Positions 8,401-17,538 of a DNA stretch of 64,000 bases are shown here, in pieces. Origin of the DNA: JBPOIC01 sp052034865 (lineage in GTDB: Bacteria; UBA10199; JADFYH01). A program made the position numbers and the translations under genes. Every line of letters starts with the position of its first letter. Positions within the stretch are counted from its first letter, which is position 1. The notes beneath the pieces are model-generated. The model saw only the letters and a list, made by a program, of their open reading frames with translations. It was not told the origin of the DNA and did no database searches. The stretch covers positions 48,973-112,972 of the forward strand of contig JBPOIC010000023.1 in the NCBI GenBank assembly GCA_052034865.1, read 5' to 3'.

Positions 8401-9438
8401 CTACCGGCTCAAGCTCTGGACCGTCTTCACCAAATATTTCACATGCTCCACCGGGGTGTTCGGCAAAATCCCATGCCCGAGATTAAAGATATAACCGCGC
8501 CTGGGATTCACCTTTTGCAAAATCTTTTGCACGCGCTCGCGAATATGGGCAGGTTTTGAGAACAAAACAATAGGATCCAGGTTTCCTTGGAGCGCGACTT
8601 TTTGATGCATCACACGGTGGGCCTGCTTGAGATCGACCGTCCAATCGAGACTGACGACATCGGCTCCGGATTTGCTGAGCGATTCCAGTTGATCTCCCCG
8701 GCCTCGGGCAAAAAAGATGACCGGAAGTCCCTTTCGATTCAGTTGAGCAATCACCTGCTGGATATAAGGAAAAGAAAACTCAAAATAATCCTCGGGAGTC
8801 AAGATCCCTCCCCAGGTGTCGAAGATCTGAATCGCCTGTGCTCCGCTTTCGATCTGAAAATTGAGCAGGTCTGTCACGGCCTGGGTAATCTTTTTAAGCA
8901 TGCGATGGGCCAATGCCCGATTTTGATAAATAAGACTTTTAAGATAAAGAAAATTCTGACTCCCGCGCCCCTCAACCATATAAGACATGAGTGTCCAGGG
9001 AGAGCCCGCAAAACCAATCAAGGGAGCACGACCCGTCAGCTCTTTTCGCACAAGGCGGATGGCATCTCCTAAAAAGCGATAAGCCTTTTCCGGATCGGGT
9101 CTTTTGAGTTTCTGAATTTCAGCGGCGGAACGGATCTCTGGAAAAAGCCTGGGTCCTTCTTTTTCTTTCAAGGTGAGCGTCTGTCCCATCGCTTCGGGAA
9201 CGATGAGGATATCCGAGAAAATGATTGCTGCATCAACCCCCAGAATATCAATCGGTTGAAGCGTAACCTCGGCCGCAAGCTCAGGTGTTTTACAAAGCTT
9301 TAAAAAACTGACCTGAGAGCGCACGGCACGATATTCAGGTAAATACCGTCCTGCCTGGCGCATGATCCAGATCGGTGCACGAGGTGTTGGTTTTTTAAAA
9401 CAGGCATCCAGAAATAAAGAATGGGTTGAGATAGGCAT
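8401..9438 (-). CDS. hemE: Uroporphyrinogen decarboxylase
   Basis: This enzyme removes the four acetate carboxyls of uroporphyrinogen III to give coproporphyrinogen III. The product is 345 residues, the standard length. Signatures are PIWIMRQAGRYLPEYR near the N-terminus (substrate-binding Arg residues), IIFSDILIVPEAMG, GFAGSPWTL and the C-terminal FNLGHGILPNTP. The stop is TAG. It is upstream of hemN on the same strand but separated by about 240 bases of repeat-bearing DNA, so cotranscription is likely but not certain. Confidence 0.97.
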   Translation of the reverse strand: MPISTHSLFLDACFKKPTPRAPIWIMRQAGRYLPEYRAVRSQVSFLKLCKTPELAAEVTLQPIDILGVDAAIIFSDILIVPEAMGQTLTLKEKEGPRLFPEIRSAAEIQKLKRPDPEKAYRFLGDAIRLVRKELTGRAPLIGFAGSPWTLMSYMVEGRGSQNFLYLKSLIYQNRALAHRMLKKITQAVTDLLNFQIESGAQAIQIFDTWGGILTPEDYFEFSFPYIQQVIAQLNRKGLPVIFFARGRGDQLESLSKSGADVVSLDWTVDLKQAHRVMHQKVALQGNLDPIVLFSKPAHIRERVQKILQKVNPRRGYIFNLGHGILPNTPVEHVKYLVKTVQSLSR

Positions 9439-9562
9439 GGAATTAAAATCCGTCTGATAAAATGGCCATCAGCGACCGCTCTGAAAACTTTGTGAGTAAA
9501 ACCTGTTTTGAGGCAGAACCCTGAGGATTGTTGTCTGTTCCGAAAATTTTTAAATGGGGGTA

Positions 9563-11497
9563 CTACTTCAATTCTTTTATCCCCGACCCATCCACTCCTA
9601 AAATATAAGGTCGGACTTCAGCCTCGCGACTTTCCTGAAATCCTTTCAGTCCTGTCGCACCCTGGTAATCATGAATCTGAAGCAAGGCTGGCTTGATTTC
9701 ATCTTTTTTGGGATTTTTCTTCGATGCCAGGGCCTGTCCCAAAATCCGAATGGCATCGTAGCCCATCGCCTCGAGCGTCGACGGAGGATAGGTATAAGCG
9801 AGCTGGAAATCATGGACAAAACTTTTCACCGCTGCCTGTTCGGCATCCCGGAAGTAGATATCGACGAAGAAGGCTTTTTTAAGTGAGGAGCCAATCTTCT
9901 GCGGAAGCGAGCTGTCATTCCAGGCGTTGGTCCCAAAAGCGACTATTTCGCTTAGTCCAGCATTGATGAAGGCGGGAGCGACTTTTCCCATCGTGAGATA
10001 AGAGTCAGGAATAAAAATCGCATCGAAGGGTTTTTCTCCGGCCTTAAGCTCTGTGATGGAAAGCTTCAGCTCTCGCAAATCTTCGGACAAGTCAGACCTG
10101 GAAGGGGCAAATCCCTTTTTGGCCTTGATCTTGGCTGAAAAGGCCGAAACCTCTTTTTGAAACTCTCCTAAAAACTCCTGCCCGTAATTGTTGTTGGGGT
10201 AAAACACCGCAAAGTTTTTAATACCCTGGCGCTTGGTCATGTATTCGAGCAGGGCCCTGACCTGAGCGGTTGGGGTTAAGCTGAATCGGAACACATTCTC
10301 ACCCAGAGCAGGCACGCCTTTCTTTTGGGATAAAGCCAAAAGAGTCACGCCGTTCTCCTGGGCTTTTTTGACGGCGGCTTCAACTTCGGAGGAAGGTAAT
10401 GGTCCCACAATCGCAACGACCTTCTCTTTCTGAACCAACTCATCCACTAACTGAGCGGCTTTTTCCGGATCACCCCCGCTGTCTTTCACAATGAGTCGAA
10501 TATTGCTCACGCCATGGCACTCCGGTTTTATGGAGGCGGCGCATTCCATCCCTTTTAAGGCATTATTTCCGTACTGCTCATATTTTCCGGAAAGTGGAAG
10601 GATGACCCCGACCGCAATGGCATTCGATTTTTGTTTTGTGACAGCCCCTCCTCCACCCAGGCTCGCGAGGATCCGAGTAGCATCCTGAGCAAATTCGTGG
10701 TTGGGATTTTTGGATAAAAAGCGCTTTAAAGCCTGCTCGGCCTTCGGATTGTTTTTGGATTCGTAGTAGGATTTTCCGAGTTTGAATTCGACGTAGGAGG
10801 CACGGGATTTTCCCTCATACTTCGGAATGCGGCGATCCAGAGCTTCGATCGGAGTCGCACCACTCACCCACTCTTTGAATTTTGCGACCACATCGGATTT
10901 GGCAGGTGTTTCGGATCCAAATTTTGAGGTAATTTCGCTCTCCGGCAAGGACTCGTAGAGATCAAAAAGAATGAGATAATAATAGGATTTTTTATTCAGA
11001 TCTTCCTGCAAGGCCTGGGCAGAGGCTAGAGCGAAAGAAGCAAGTTTGGCTTTTTCGCGCTCATCAAGGGCATTTGCCTGAACGGCATCAAAGGCAGCCA
11101 GGGCCGGACCATATTCGTTTTGTCGGTAGTAACTAAGCCCCAACTTGACACCGCTTTTTGAGCGAATAGCTCCGTCGGGAGATTTTTGAATGAGGGCTTT
11201 AAAAATCTGAATGGCTTGAGGCAGGTTCTGATCGAGCATGGCGATCTGTCCCAAGCGAAATTCACTTTTGTCACTCAGCTCATTGTAGGGATATTTCTGA
11301 AGGAAGTTTTTATAAAGGGATTTGGAAGCCGCGTAATTTTTGGCCTCAAAAGATTTTTCTGCGGCATTGAATTCTTCCCGAGCCTCGGTACTCACGGCAT
11401 TTGGATACTTCACCCGAACCGGACCAGTTGTGAGGGTACTGCAGGCGGCAGAAAAAAGGAGAAAAAGCAGCAAGAGCGAACGAAGGAGGTTTTTCAT
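9563..11497 (-). CDS. LppC/LpoA-like penicillin-binding-protein activator lipoprotein
   Basis: This 644-residue lipoprotein has a lipobox (FSAACS). An N-terminal TPR-like solenoid (about residues 45-280, e.g. KNYAASKSLYKNFLQKYPYN) precedes a periplasmic-binding-protein fold of the type I / LivJ class (about 300-640: AVGVILPLSGKYEQYGNNALKG, VAIVGPLPSSEV). This architecture matches the LpoA/LppC family, whose E. coli member activates the PBP1A peptidoglycan synthase at the outer membrane. A simple amino-acid-binding role is less likely because of the TPR part. Its start overlaps dnaJ by four bases. The stop is TAG. Confidence 0.82.
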   Translation of the reverse strand: MKNLLRSLLLLFLLFSAACSTLTTGPVRVKYPNAVSTEAREEFNAAEKSFEAKNYAASKSLYKNFLQKYPYNELSDKSEFRLGQIAMLDQNLPQAIQIFKALIQKSPDGAIRSKSGVKLGLSYYRQNEYGPALAAFDAVQANALDEREKAKLASFALASAQALQEDLNKKSYYYLILFDLYESLPESEITSKFGSETPAKSDVVAKFKEWVSGATPIEALDRRIPKYEGKSRASYVEFKLGKSYYESKNNPKAEQALKRFLSKNPNHEFAQDATRILASLGGGGAVTKQKSNAIAVGVILPLSGKYEQYGNNALKGMECAASIKPECHGVSNIRLIVKDSGGDPEKAAQLVDELVQKEKVVAIVGPLPSSEVEAAVKKAQENGVTLLALSQKKGVPALGENVFRFSLTPTAQVRALLEYMTKRQGIKNFAVFYPNNNYGQEFLGEFQKEVSAFSAKIKAKKGFAPSRSDLSEDLRELKLSITELKAGEKPFDAIFIPDSYLTMGKVAPAFINAGLSEIVAFGTNAWNDSSLPQKIGSSLKKAFFVDIYFRDAEQAAVKSFVHDFQLAYTYPPSTLEAMGYDAIRILGQALASKKNPKKDEIKPALLQIHDYQGATGLKGFQESREAEVRPYILGVDGSGIKELK

Positions 11498-12531
11498 AAA
11501 TCCGATCCTGAACGAGGGGTTGTGATTTTTTTTAAGAGACGTTTGAGTGGACTTAAGGTTTGTTTTTTCTCTTTAGGAGCCATCAACAGGGGATGAGCAG
11601 ATGTATGATCTTCGAGGACCCGCACGATGATGATCTGATCCCCTCCCAGTCCCATTTGCGGAAGACGAAAAAGATGTCCACTGCGACAGAGGGGAGGGAT
11701 CTGTAAAGTTCGTGGGCCCGCAAGGGTGGGCACCTGAAAATTTCCTCCCTGTTTTGCCTGGGAAAACGTGAGCGGAAGTTCGCATAGAACATCTAGGGCG
11801 TCAAATGTAAACCTGGCATGGGGTTTGAGAGCGATCTGCACAATCAAATCTCCAGGATTTTGGCCTCTGGCATGCATAGAGCCAAGGCCGGGATAGCGCA
11901 AAATTTGACCGTGAGTCACTTTGGGAGGAAGTTTGAGTGTGATCTTTTCGAAAAAGGCCGTGACACCTCTCCCCCGACAGGAGGGGCAGGGATCCTGCGG
12001 AATACGCCCCAGTCCCCGACATTTTGGACAGGATTTTTCGCTGGAAACCCCGTGAACCTGAATCGTCACCTTTCCCCGTCCAAAGCAGTACGTGCAGGTA
12101 AAGGATTTCCCGGACCTGCTTCCTTTTCCCTGACAATCCTCGCAGGGTTTTTCACGAGTCACTTTGAACTTCTGGACAGAACCCGCAAAGGCTTCTTCGA
12201 GACTCAGCTCGAGGGTTTCATAAAGATCTTTTCCGGGTGGAGCGAATGCCTGAAGGTTGGTTTCGAAAATCTGATCGAAAATATCGGTAAAAACCGGATC
12301 ATCCTGAACGCGGATTTTCTGAGAAGACTGTACGACCCTTAACAGCTCGGGGTTTTGAGTAAGAGAGGCATAGGCCTCTGCAATCTCTCTGAATCGCTCT
12401 TCGGCCAAAGGATTGTGGGGGTTTCGATCAGGATGATACTGGAAGGCAAGCTCTTTGAAGGCACGCTTTATCTCTTCAAGACTTGCGGCGGGAGCTACTC
12501 CTAAAATGTTATGGTACCTGGATACGGTCAC
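11494..12531 (-). CDS. dnaJ: DnaJ-type co-chaperone lacking a Gly/Phe-rich region
   Basis: This J-protein stimulates the ATPase of DnaK. The 345-residue product has a J domain with the HPD tripeptide (YHPDRN, near residue 33), four zinc repeats CxxCxGxG (CEDCQGKG, CTYCFGRG, CPKCRGLG, CPSCRGRG, about residues 127-190) and the C-terminal substrate-binding sheets. Classical DnaJ has a Gly/Phe-rich linker after the J domain. Here it is replaced by a short acidic/aromatic linker (about residues 66-105). It overlaps grpE upstream and the LppC-like gene downstream by four bases each. Confidence 0.92.
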   Translation of the reverse strand: MTVSRYHNILGVAPAASLEEIKRAFKELAFQYHPDRNPHNPLAEERFREIAEAYASLTQNPELLRVVQSSQKIRVQDDPVFTDIFDQIFETNLQAFAPPGKDLYETLELSLEEAFAGSVQKFKVTREKPCEDCQGKGSRSGKSFTCTYCFGRGKVTIQVHGVSSEKSCPKCRGLGRIPQDPCPSCRGRGVTAFFEKITLKLPPKVTHGQILRYPGLGSMHARGQNPGDLIVQIALKPHARFTFDALDVLCELPLTFSQAKQGGNFQVPTLAGPRTLQIPPLCRSGHLFRLPQMGLGGDQIIIVRVLEDHTSAHPLLMAPKEKKQTLSPLKRLLKKITTPRSGSDL

Positions 12532-13196
12532 GAATTTTTGGAAGGAGCGCCGCTGGAAACGGCGACCATTGCTGGCCTTAAAAGCCTGTCTTGAATTTTA
12601 TATCCCTTGCGATACTCCACCGCGACGGTATTGGGTGGATAGTGCTCAGATTCCTGCTGCGAAACGGCTTCGTGAACGTGGGGATCAAAAGGCTCTCCCA
12701 GGCTCTTAAAGATGGAAACTCCGAACTGTCCCAAAACTCCCTGAAGCTGTTTTTTAACGAGCTGGATTCCCTCAAGTAAAACTTTTGGATCCGTATTATT
12801 TCCGGCATGGTCCAGGGCCCGGTCCAGATCATCGGCAATTCCTAAAATTGCCTGCAACACCTCGGCGCGTATATGTTGGCTGACCTCACGCCGCTCTTTC
12901 TCGGAGCGTTTTTTAAAATTATCAAACTCTGCATACAGCCGGATAAATTTCTCTTCATTTTCCTTAGCCAGACTTTGAGTCTGCTTGAGCTTTTCTTCGA
13001 GGGCCTTCATTTCTGCATGAACAGCAGTCGATGCTTCATCAGAACTGGCAGGACGTGGAGTTTGAGCAGGATGAGAATGTGAGGAAGCATGAGAAGAGTG
13101 CGGATGAGAAGGATGTGAGGGAGGAGAAGAATGGCCCTCGGATTCCTTTTTACCCTTCAGAACATTTTTAAGCTCTTCGACCTTACTGTGATTCAT
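12528..13196 (-). CDS. grpE: GrpE nucleotide-exchange factor with His/Ser-rich N-terminal tail
   Basis: GrpE releases ADP from DnaK. The C-terminal two thirds is typical: a long helix (EEKFIRLYAEFDNFKKRSEKER), the dimer helices (ILGIADDLDRALDHA) and the beta-wing motif FDPHVHEAV. The N-terminus carries a low-complexity His/Ser/Pro stretch (about residues 22-50) rich in SHP, SSH and HSH units. The start at 13196 is preferred because AGGAG lies nine bases upstream. An ATG at 13202 is also possible but only three bases from that site. It heads the grpE-dnaJ-LppC-like cassette. Confidence 0.93.
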   Translation of the reverse strand: MNHSKVEELKNVLKGKKESEGHSSPPSHPSHPHSSHASSHSHPAQTPRPASSDEASTAVHAEMKALEEKLKQTQSLAKENEEKFIRLYAEFDNFKKRSEKERREVSQHIRAEVLQAILGIADDLDRALDHAGNNTDPKVLLEGIQLVKKQLQGVLGQFGVSIFKSLGEPFDPHVHEAVSQQESEHYPPNTVAVEYRKGYKIQDRLLRPAMVAVSSGAPSKNS

Positions 13197-13313
13197 AGAC
13201 ATAAACTCCTGAGTTTTTTCTGCCATCCATCCTGTTTGGGATGAGGGATCTCTTCGATGGAAATTTCGAAAAGGATGGAAAAACACCCCCGAATGGGCAG
13301 GATATATAGTCCT

Positions 13314-14597
13314 CTATCTAAAAAAACAAGCTACAACCTCGTTGGTTAGAAGCCGTCCCTGTTCGGTTAAACGGACGTACCCGTCTTCTTCAACAATCCA
13401 GTCTTTTTGACGAAGCTCGCTTAAAATCAGGGCATAATCGTTAAAGGATCCTTTTCCAAATCTATTCTCAAACTCCATCCTGGAAATTCCTTCCCGTAAC
13501 CTGGCCCCCATCATCCAGAATTCAGAACGGGCCGTGGAAAAGTCAATCGGTTCAGGATTGGGACAGAGCTTTGGAGCTTCAGAGATAAATTTTAAATAGT
13601 CTTTGGGTGTGAGGGGGTTTGTCCAGCGCAGACCGTATCCTTCCAATGAAGTCGGATCCCTAAAAAAACCCATCTTTAAAAAAGAAACCGCTCCGGCCCC
13701 AAGCCCAAGATAATCGCCATATCTCCAGTAATTAAGGTTGTGTCGGGATTCAAAACCGGGTTGGGAAAAATTGGAAATCTCATAGGGAAAATAGCCCGCT
13801 TTTTCTAACAACTTCTCGCCCATCTGAAACATTTCAATCTGGGATTCTTCATCGGGAAGGGTTTTCTGACCGAGCGCCACCTCATGAGCAAGTCGCGTGT
13901 TTTTCTCAACAGTCAGGTTGTAGAAAGAAAGATGGGAAGGAGAAAAGGAGATCGCGATCTTCAAATCCTCCAGCACCTCTTCAACAGACTGCTGGGGAAA
14001 CCCGTAGATCAGATCCAGACTGAAACGAACGCTGGATTTTTTAAGAAGCATCAGGACCTCCTTCGCTTCCAGACCACTGTGAATGCGACCTAAAGGAATT
14101 AGATAACGATCCTGAAAACTTTGAATTCCTACTGAGAAACGATTGATTCCAGCACGTTCAAAGCCTTCAATTTTTTCTGCTGTTAGGGTTTTTGGATTGG
14201 CTTCGAGGGTAATTTCGCAGTCGGAAGAAAATGGGAGCGTGCTTCGAAGATAATTCAGCACATGAGTAAGGGAAGAGACTGAAAACAGAGAGGGTGTTCC
14301 ACCTCCCAGAAAAATCGAGCGGATTTGAAAAGGATGAAGTTTCCGCTGATACAAATCCCACTCTGCCATCAAGGCCTTCACATAAGACGCTTCCAGACCG
14401 GTCACTTCCTGAACGGCATACGAGTTAAAATCGCAGTAATGGCATTTATAAAGGCAGTATGGAAAATGAAGATAGAGAGAAAGCAGGGTTTCATCCGCTT
14501 TTTTTGAAGAATGAAGCGAGCCCGCGTCCAGCGTCAATTGGTCGACGGAGTTTTTTTTATCAAAGGATTGTTTTTTCTCGGGATTCGATCTTGTCAT
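13314..14597 (-). CDS. hemW: Radical-SAM haem chaperone HemW (HemN-like)
   Basis: This 427-residue radical SAM protein has the cluster motif CLYKCHYCDF (CxxxCxxC) in the context LYLHFPYC. It has GGGTPSLFS and the SVGIQSFQDRYL motif. It lacks the extra cluster cysteine and the N-terminal YTSYPT segment of true HemN, so it fits HemW, which binds and delivers haem rather than oxidising coproporphyrinogen. About 40 non-conserved residues precede the core, so a later start is conceivable. The stop is TAG. It lies on the same strand as grpE but about 120 bases upstream. Confidence 0.9.
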   Translation of the reverse strand: MTRSNPEKKQSFDKKNSVDQLTLDAGSLHSSKKADETLLSLYLHFPYCLYKCHYCDFNSYAVQEVTGLEASYVKALMAEWDLYQRKLHPFQIRSIFLGGGTPSLFSVSSLTHVLNYLRSTLPFSSDCEITLEANPKTLTAEKIEGFERAGINRFSVGIQSFQDRYLIPLGRIHSGLEAKEVLMLLKKSSVRFSLDLIYGFPQQSVEEVLEDLKIAISFSPSHLSFYNLTVEKNTRLAHEVALGQKTLPDEESQIEMFQMGEKLLEKAGYFPYEISNFSQPGFESRHNLNYWRYGDYLGLGAGAVSFLKMGFFRDPTSLEGYGLRWTNPLTPKDYLKFISEAPKLCPNPEPIDFSTARSEFWMMGARLREGISRMEFENRFGKGSFNDYALILSELRQKDWIVEEDGYVRLTEQGRLLTNEVVACFFR

Positions 14598-14715
14598 GAT
14601 CTAAAAAATCGACTATTTTTCTGCTCACTTACATCTGTTTGGATCAATCTCTTTGGAAAGAATCTGCATAACACTCAAACCCTTTCCAAATACACTATAA
14701 CCCGCGAGGTCCCCC

Positions 14716-15639
14716 ATGTCTCTTCTCACCGATAAGATCAAGGAAATCATCTCCGTCGAATCCTTAGAGCCCAACCTCAAGTATTCACCGGGTGACCGCA
14801 AGGCCTGCATCATCAGCATCTGCTCTCAAAAAGGCGGCGTCGGAAAAACAACCACCGCCGTCAATCTGGGAAGTGCCCTCGCCCGATTCTTTCATAAAAA
14901 AGTTCTGATCTGCGATCTCGACCCTCAAGGTCATGTCGAAAAATCGATTGGGGCCATCATGCCAGAAGGTGTTGAGTACACTCCTCTCTCAAACCTCTTG
15001 ACCAGCCGAAAAGCCAATCTTATCGAGGGGATTATCCAAACCGAAATTGAAAATCTCTCCATTACCCCAGGCGATAAAAACCTTTACGAAACCGAAAACA
15101 TCCTGGCGGCAAAAATTGGAAAAGAATTCATTTTAGCCGAAAGTTTAAAAACCGCCCGCACTCACTACGACATCATCCTCTTTGATTGTCCTCCCAATCT
15201 TGGAAATTTAACCCTGAATGGACTCGTCGCTTCGGATTTCTGCCTCGTGCCCTGTGAAATGAGCGTGCTGGCTTTTGAGGGGGTCAGCGACCTGGTAGAA
15301 ACGCTGGATACGGTCAATGAGCGGCTGAACAAAAACTTAAGTTTACTGGGAGTTGTGATGACTCGAGTCGATACCCGCAATACTTCGATGAATCGGGTCA
15401 TCGAAGAAAATTTACGTAATTACTTCAAGAATAAAATTCTTAAAACCCAGATCGGAATCAACACTTCCTTAAACAAAGCCCAACTTGAAGGACGACCTAT
15501 CTTTGACTTTGCGCCCAACTCTACGGGAGCCGCCGACTATAAAGCTTTGGCCGAAGAGATCGTGCGAAAGCTCAAACGCTCATCCTCCCCTTCATCCCTG
15601 GATTCAGAATCCAATTCAATCCAGGCTGCAAGCGCTTAA
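14716..15639 (+). CDS. ParA/Soj-family ATPase
   Basis: This 307-residue deviant-Walker ATPase has KGGVGKTTTAVNLG (Walker A with the signature first Lys), DLDPQGH (Walker A'), and FDCPPNLG (Walker B). Such proteins position chromosomes, plasmids or protein complexes. A non-conserved leader of about 33 residues precedes the P-loop domain, and the C-terminal tail is Ser/Pro-rich. No parB, parS-like array or other partition partner is adjacent, so it is an orphan. It may act on a cellular cargo rather than DNA (inference). It diverges from hemW across 118 bases. Confidence 0.88.
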   Translation: MSLLTDKIKEIISVESLEPNLKYSPGDRKACIISICSQKGGVGKTTTAVNLGSALARFFHKKVLICDLDPQGHVEKSIGAIMPEGVEYTPLSNLLTSRKANLIEGIIQTEIENLSITPGDKNLYETENILAAKIGKEFILAESLKTARTHYDIILFDCPPNLGNLTLNGLVASDFCLVPCEMSVLAFEGVSDLVETLDTVNERLNKNLSLLGVVMTRVDTRNTSMNRVIEENLRNYFKNKILKTQIGINTSLNKAQLEGRPIFDFAPNSTGAADYKALAEEIVRKLKRSSSPSSLDSESNSIQAASA

Positions 15640-15909
15640 TATTGGCAACCCATACCCACTTTGTGGGTCGACAGGGTATCGTGACACTTTTTAACAGAGC
15701 AAGGACTTCTTGATGAGTGCGTAAGGAGTCAAAGAAGAAGAGTGAAATTGAGAAGTTTATGTAAAACGACTCAACTTGGAAAATTTTCATTCATTTTTCT
15801 GAAGGTCATGAAAAATTTCTGAAGCACTCGCAAAGAAATCAACTTTTTCAACCAACTTTCCGATAATATCTCCAAACTTTTTTCATCTCACTTATAAGGA
15901 GCCCTTTCC
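15640..15909. other. Intergenic region downstream of the ParA gene
   Basis: This AT-rich spacer has one short perfect palindrome (ACCCACTTTGTGGGT, about 15653-15667) directly after the ParA stop. It could be a weak transcription end, although no T-tract follows at once. A clear AAGGAG just before 15910 is the ribosome site of the next gene. Confidence 0.4.
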
Positions 15910-17370
15910 ATGTTTCCACTGATCCATGCGACACTTTTCATTCTGTGTCTTTCCCTTCTTTCCTCAACCGTCAGCTTTGCCGGACTCTCTTTGCCCGGAA
16001 GCTTCGAGATCAAGGACTGCTCCGTCCCAGGAAGCAATTGCAACAACACCACCACGTCCTCCAACAACAATAACAATAATACTGGTATCGGCTCGTTTAA
16101 GGAACCGGGTGGAGTCACTATCGGCGAATGCTCCAACGGGGACTGTTCACCAGCTCAATCCGCCATTCATACCTGCAGCGCCATTCAGGTCAACTCATCA
16201 AACAGCACGACCCAATGTGTCAGCGGAAACAATGGCTGTGGACTTGATGCCGCTCTTGCCATGGCCAATAACTGCGATGTCCCGTCAACCATCACTTTCG
16301 AAGGAGTTACACAGATCGATCTCGCTGCCCTGTCTTCAGCTCCCTTAACCGTGAGCGGGAAAAAACCCATCACCATCGATGGTGGAGCCACCCGCATCTC
16401 TCTCAAACCGAAGGCGGGGGTTGCTGCTTTCCAGATCGACGGAACCTCCAATATTTTAAAAAATCTGGTCTTTAATGGCGACTCCACGATGACCGCTCCC
16501 ATTTCTCTCAAAGATACCGCCCTCGATACCGACATTCAGAACATTTCATCCCCAGTAAGACCCTTCAATAATGTCGGTGATCAAAAAGACTTCAAGGCCC
16601 TCTATTTTGTCAGACCGTATGTCACCGATGGTGTCTTTGTCGCGTATGCCTTGCTTCCCAAAGATCTTCCCTCTGATAAAACCGCTCATGCGATTCGCGC
16701 CTATCGGACATCTGCTAGCAATACCCAGGACTTCATTGGAAAGGAAGCCTACCTCGAGGTGGCTGATCTGGAAAATCCTCCCATGACTACCTTGGAAGTT
16801 TCCAAGGTCCTGGATGTCACAGGAGCAGAAGTAGACGCGGGTAAATCAATTTATGGAGGCATCCTCAAAGGTTTTGTTCCAACAGAAAATGTCCTCTTCA
16901 CCGTCAAAGCCCCCGGTAAAAACATTCTCCTTTTCGATACAAATACCCCTTTGCTTCCCTTGTTTAAGGATGGGGACGGAGACGGGCTTACCGATGCCTT
17001 CGAGAATATGATCGGGACCGATCCTGCCAAGGCACAAACCGATGAGGATAGCTGTGGTGATTACGCCGAGGTCATCGATACCACCGGAATTCCACGGGTG
17101 AAGCTGATGAATGGCAACCTCCAGTGGACCGGTCTTGCCGCTTCAGTCGATGGAACCCTCTATGCCAACGACAAGAGTTATAATGTCTGCAGCTTAAAAG
17201 GTCAGGATCCAGGACAAACCCCTGCACCATCCGCTGGCAGTGCTGGATGCAACCTCAGCGCCACTCCAGCAACCTCAAGCGTCACAGGATGGGCACTGTT
17301 TGGATTTGTCCTCAGCGCTCTTTTTCTCACTCGTTCTCTTCGTCAGGCAAAAAATCAAACCCAGGAGTAA
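15910..17370 (+). CDS. Exported surface protein with Ca-binding-type repeat and C-terminal sorting-like tail
   Basis: This 486-residue protein has a signal peptide (about residues 1-24), then Cys- and Asn-rich low complexity (NNTTTSS and a six-Asn run). A beta-rich middle (VSGKKPITIDGG, a parallel-beta-helix-like phrase) follows. Next comes an Asp-rich thrombospondin-3-like segment (DGDGDGLTDAFENMIGTDP). The end is GCNLSATP, a hydrophobic helix (GWALFGFVLSALFL) and an Arg-containing tail. That end resembles the tripartite sorting tails of CTERM families (MYXO-CTERM or JDVT-CTERM type). Function is unknown; a cell-surface role is inferred. It is followed by a strong terminator. Confidence 0.75.
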   Translation: MFPLIHATLFILCLSLLSSTVSFAGLSLPGSFEIKDCSVPGSNCNNTTTSSNNNNNNTGIGSFKEPGGVTIGECSNGDCSPAQSAIHTCSAIQVNSSNSTTQCVSGNNGCGLDAALAMANNCDVPSTITFEGVTQIDLAALSSAPLTVSGKKPITIDGGATRISLKPKAGVAAFQIDGTSNILKNLVFNGDSTMTAPISLKDTALDTDIQNISSPVRPFNNVGDQKDFKALYFVRPYVTDGVFVAYALLPKDLPSDKTAHAIRAYRTSASNTQDFIGKEAYLEVADLENPPMTTLEVSKVLDVTGAEVDAGKSIYGGILKGFVPTENVLFTVKAPGKNILLFDTNTPLLPLFKDGDGDGLTDAFENMIGTDPAKAQTDEDSCGDYAEVIDTTGIPRVKLMNGNLQWTGLAASVDGTLYANDKSYNVCSLKGQDPGQTPAPSAGSAGCNLSATPATSSVTGWALFGFVLSALFLTRSLRQAKNQTQE

Positions 17371-17402
17371 AATCTGAAGTTGGGTCAAACCGTTTTACCT
17401 TC

Positions 17403-17432
17403 AGGGGCAGCCTAAGCTGCCCCTGTTTTTTT
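17403..17432 (+). terminator. Rho-independent terminator
   Basis: A nine-base perfect stem AGGGGCAGC / GCTGCCCCT with a CTAA loop is followed by GTTTTTTT. It lies 32 bases after the stop of the CTERM-like gene. Confidence 0.92.
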
Positions 17433-17538
17433 GTAGATCCTTTCCTCACACAACCTTCCCATTTTCTCTCCGATAACATAAGAATGAAATCATTGAGTGA
17501 CACCGCTTTCCAAAACTCAACTTTGAACCAGAAAATCT

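Noticed and set aside
8077..8559. 160-codon plus-strand frame across the hemE-hemN gap
   Set aside because: It overlaps the ends of hemN and hemE and is partly made of the dispersed repeat.
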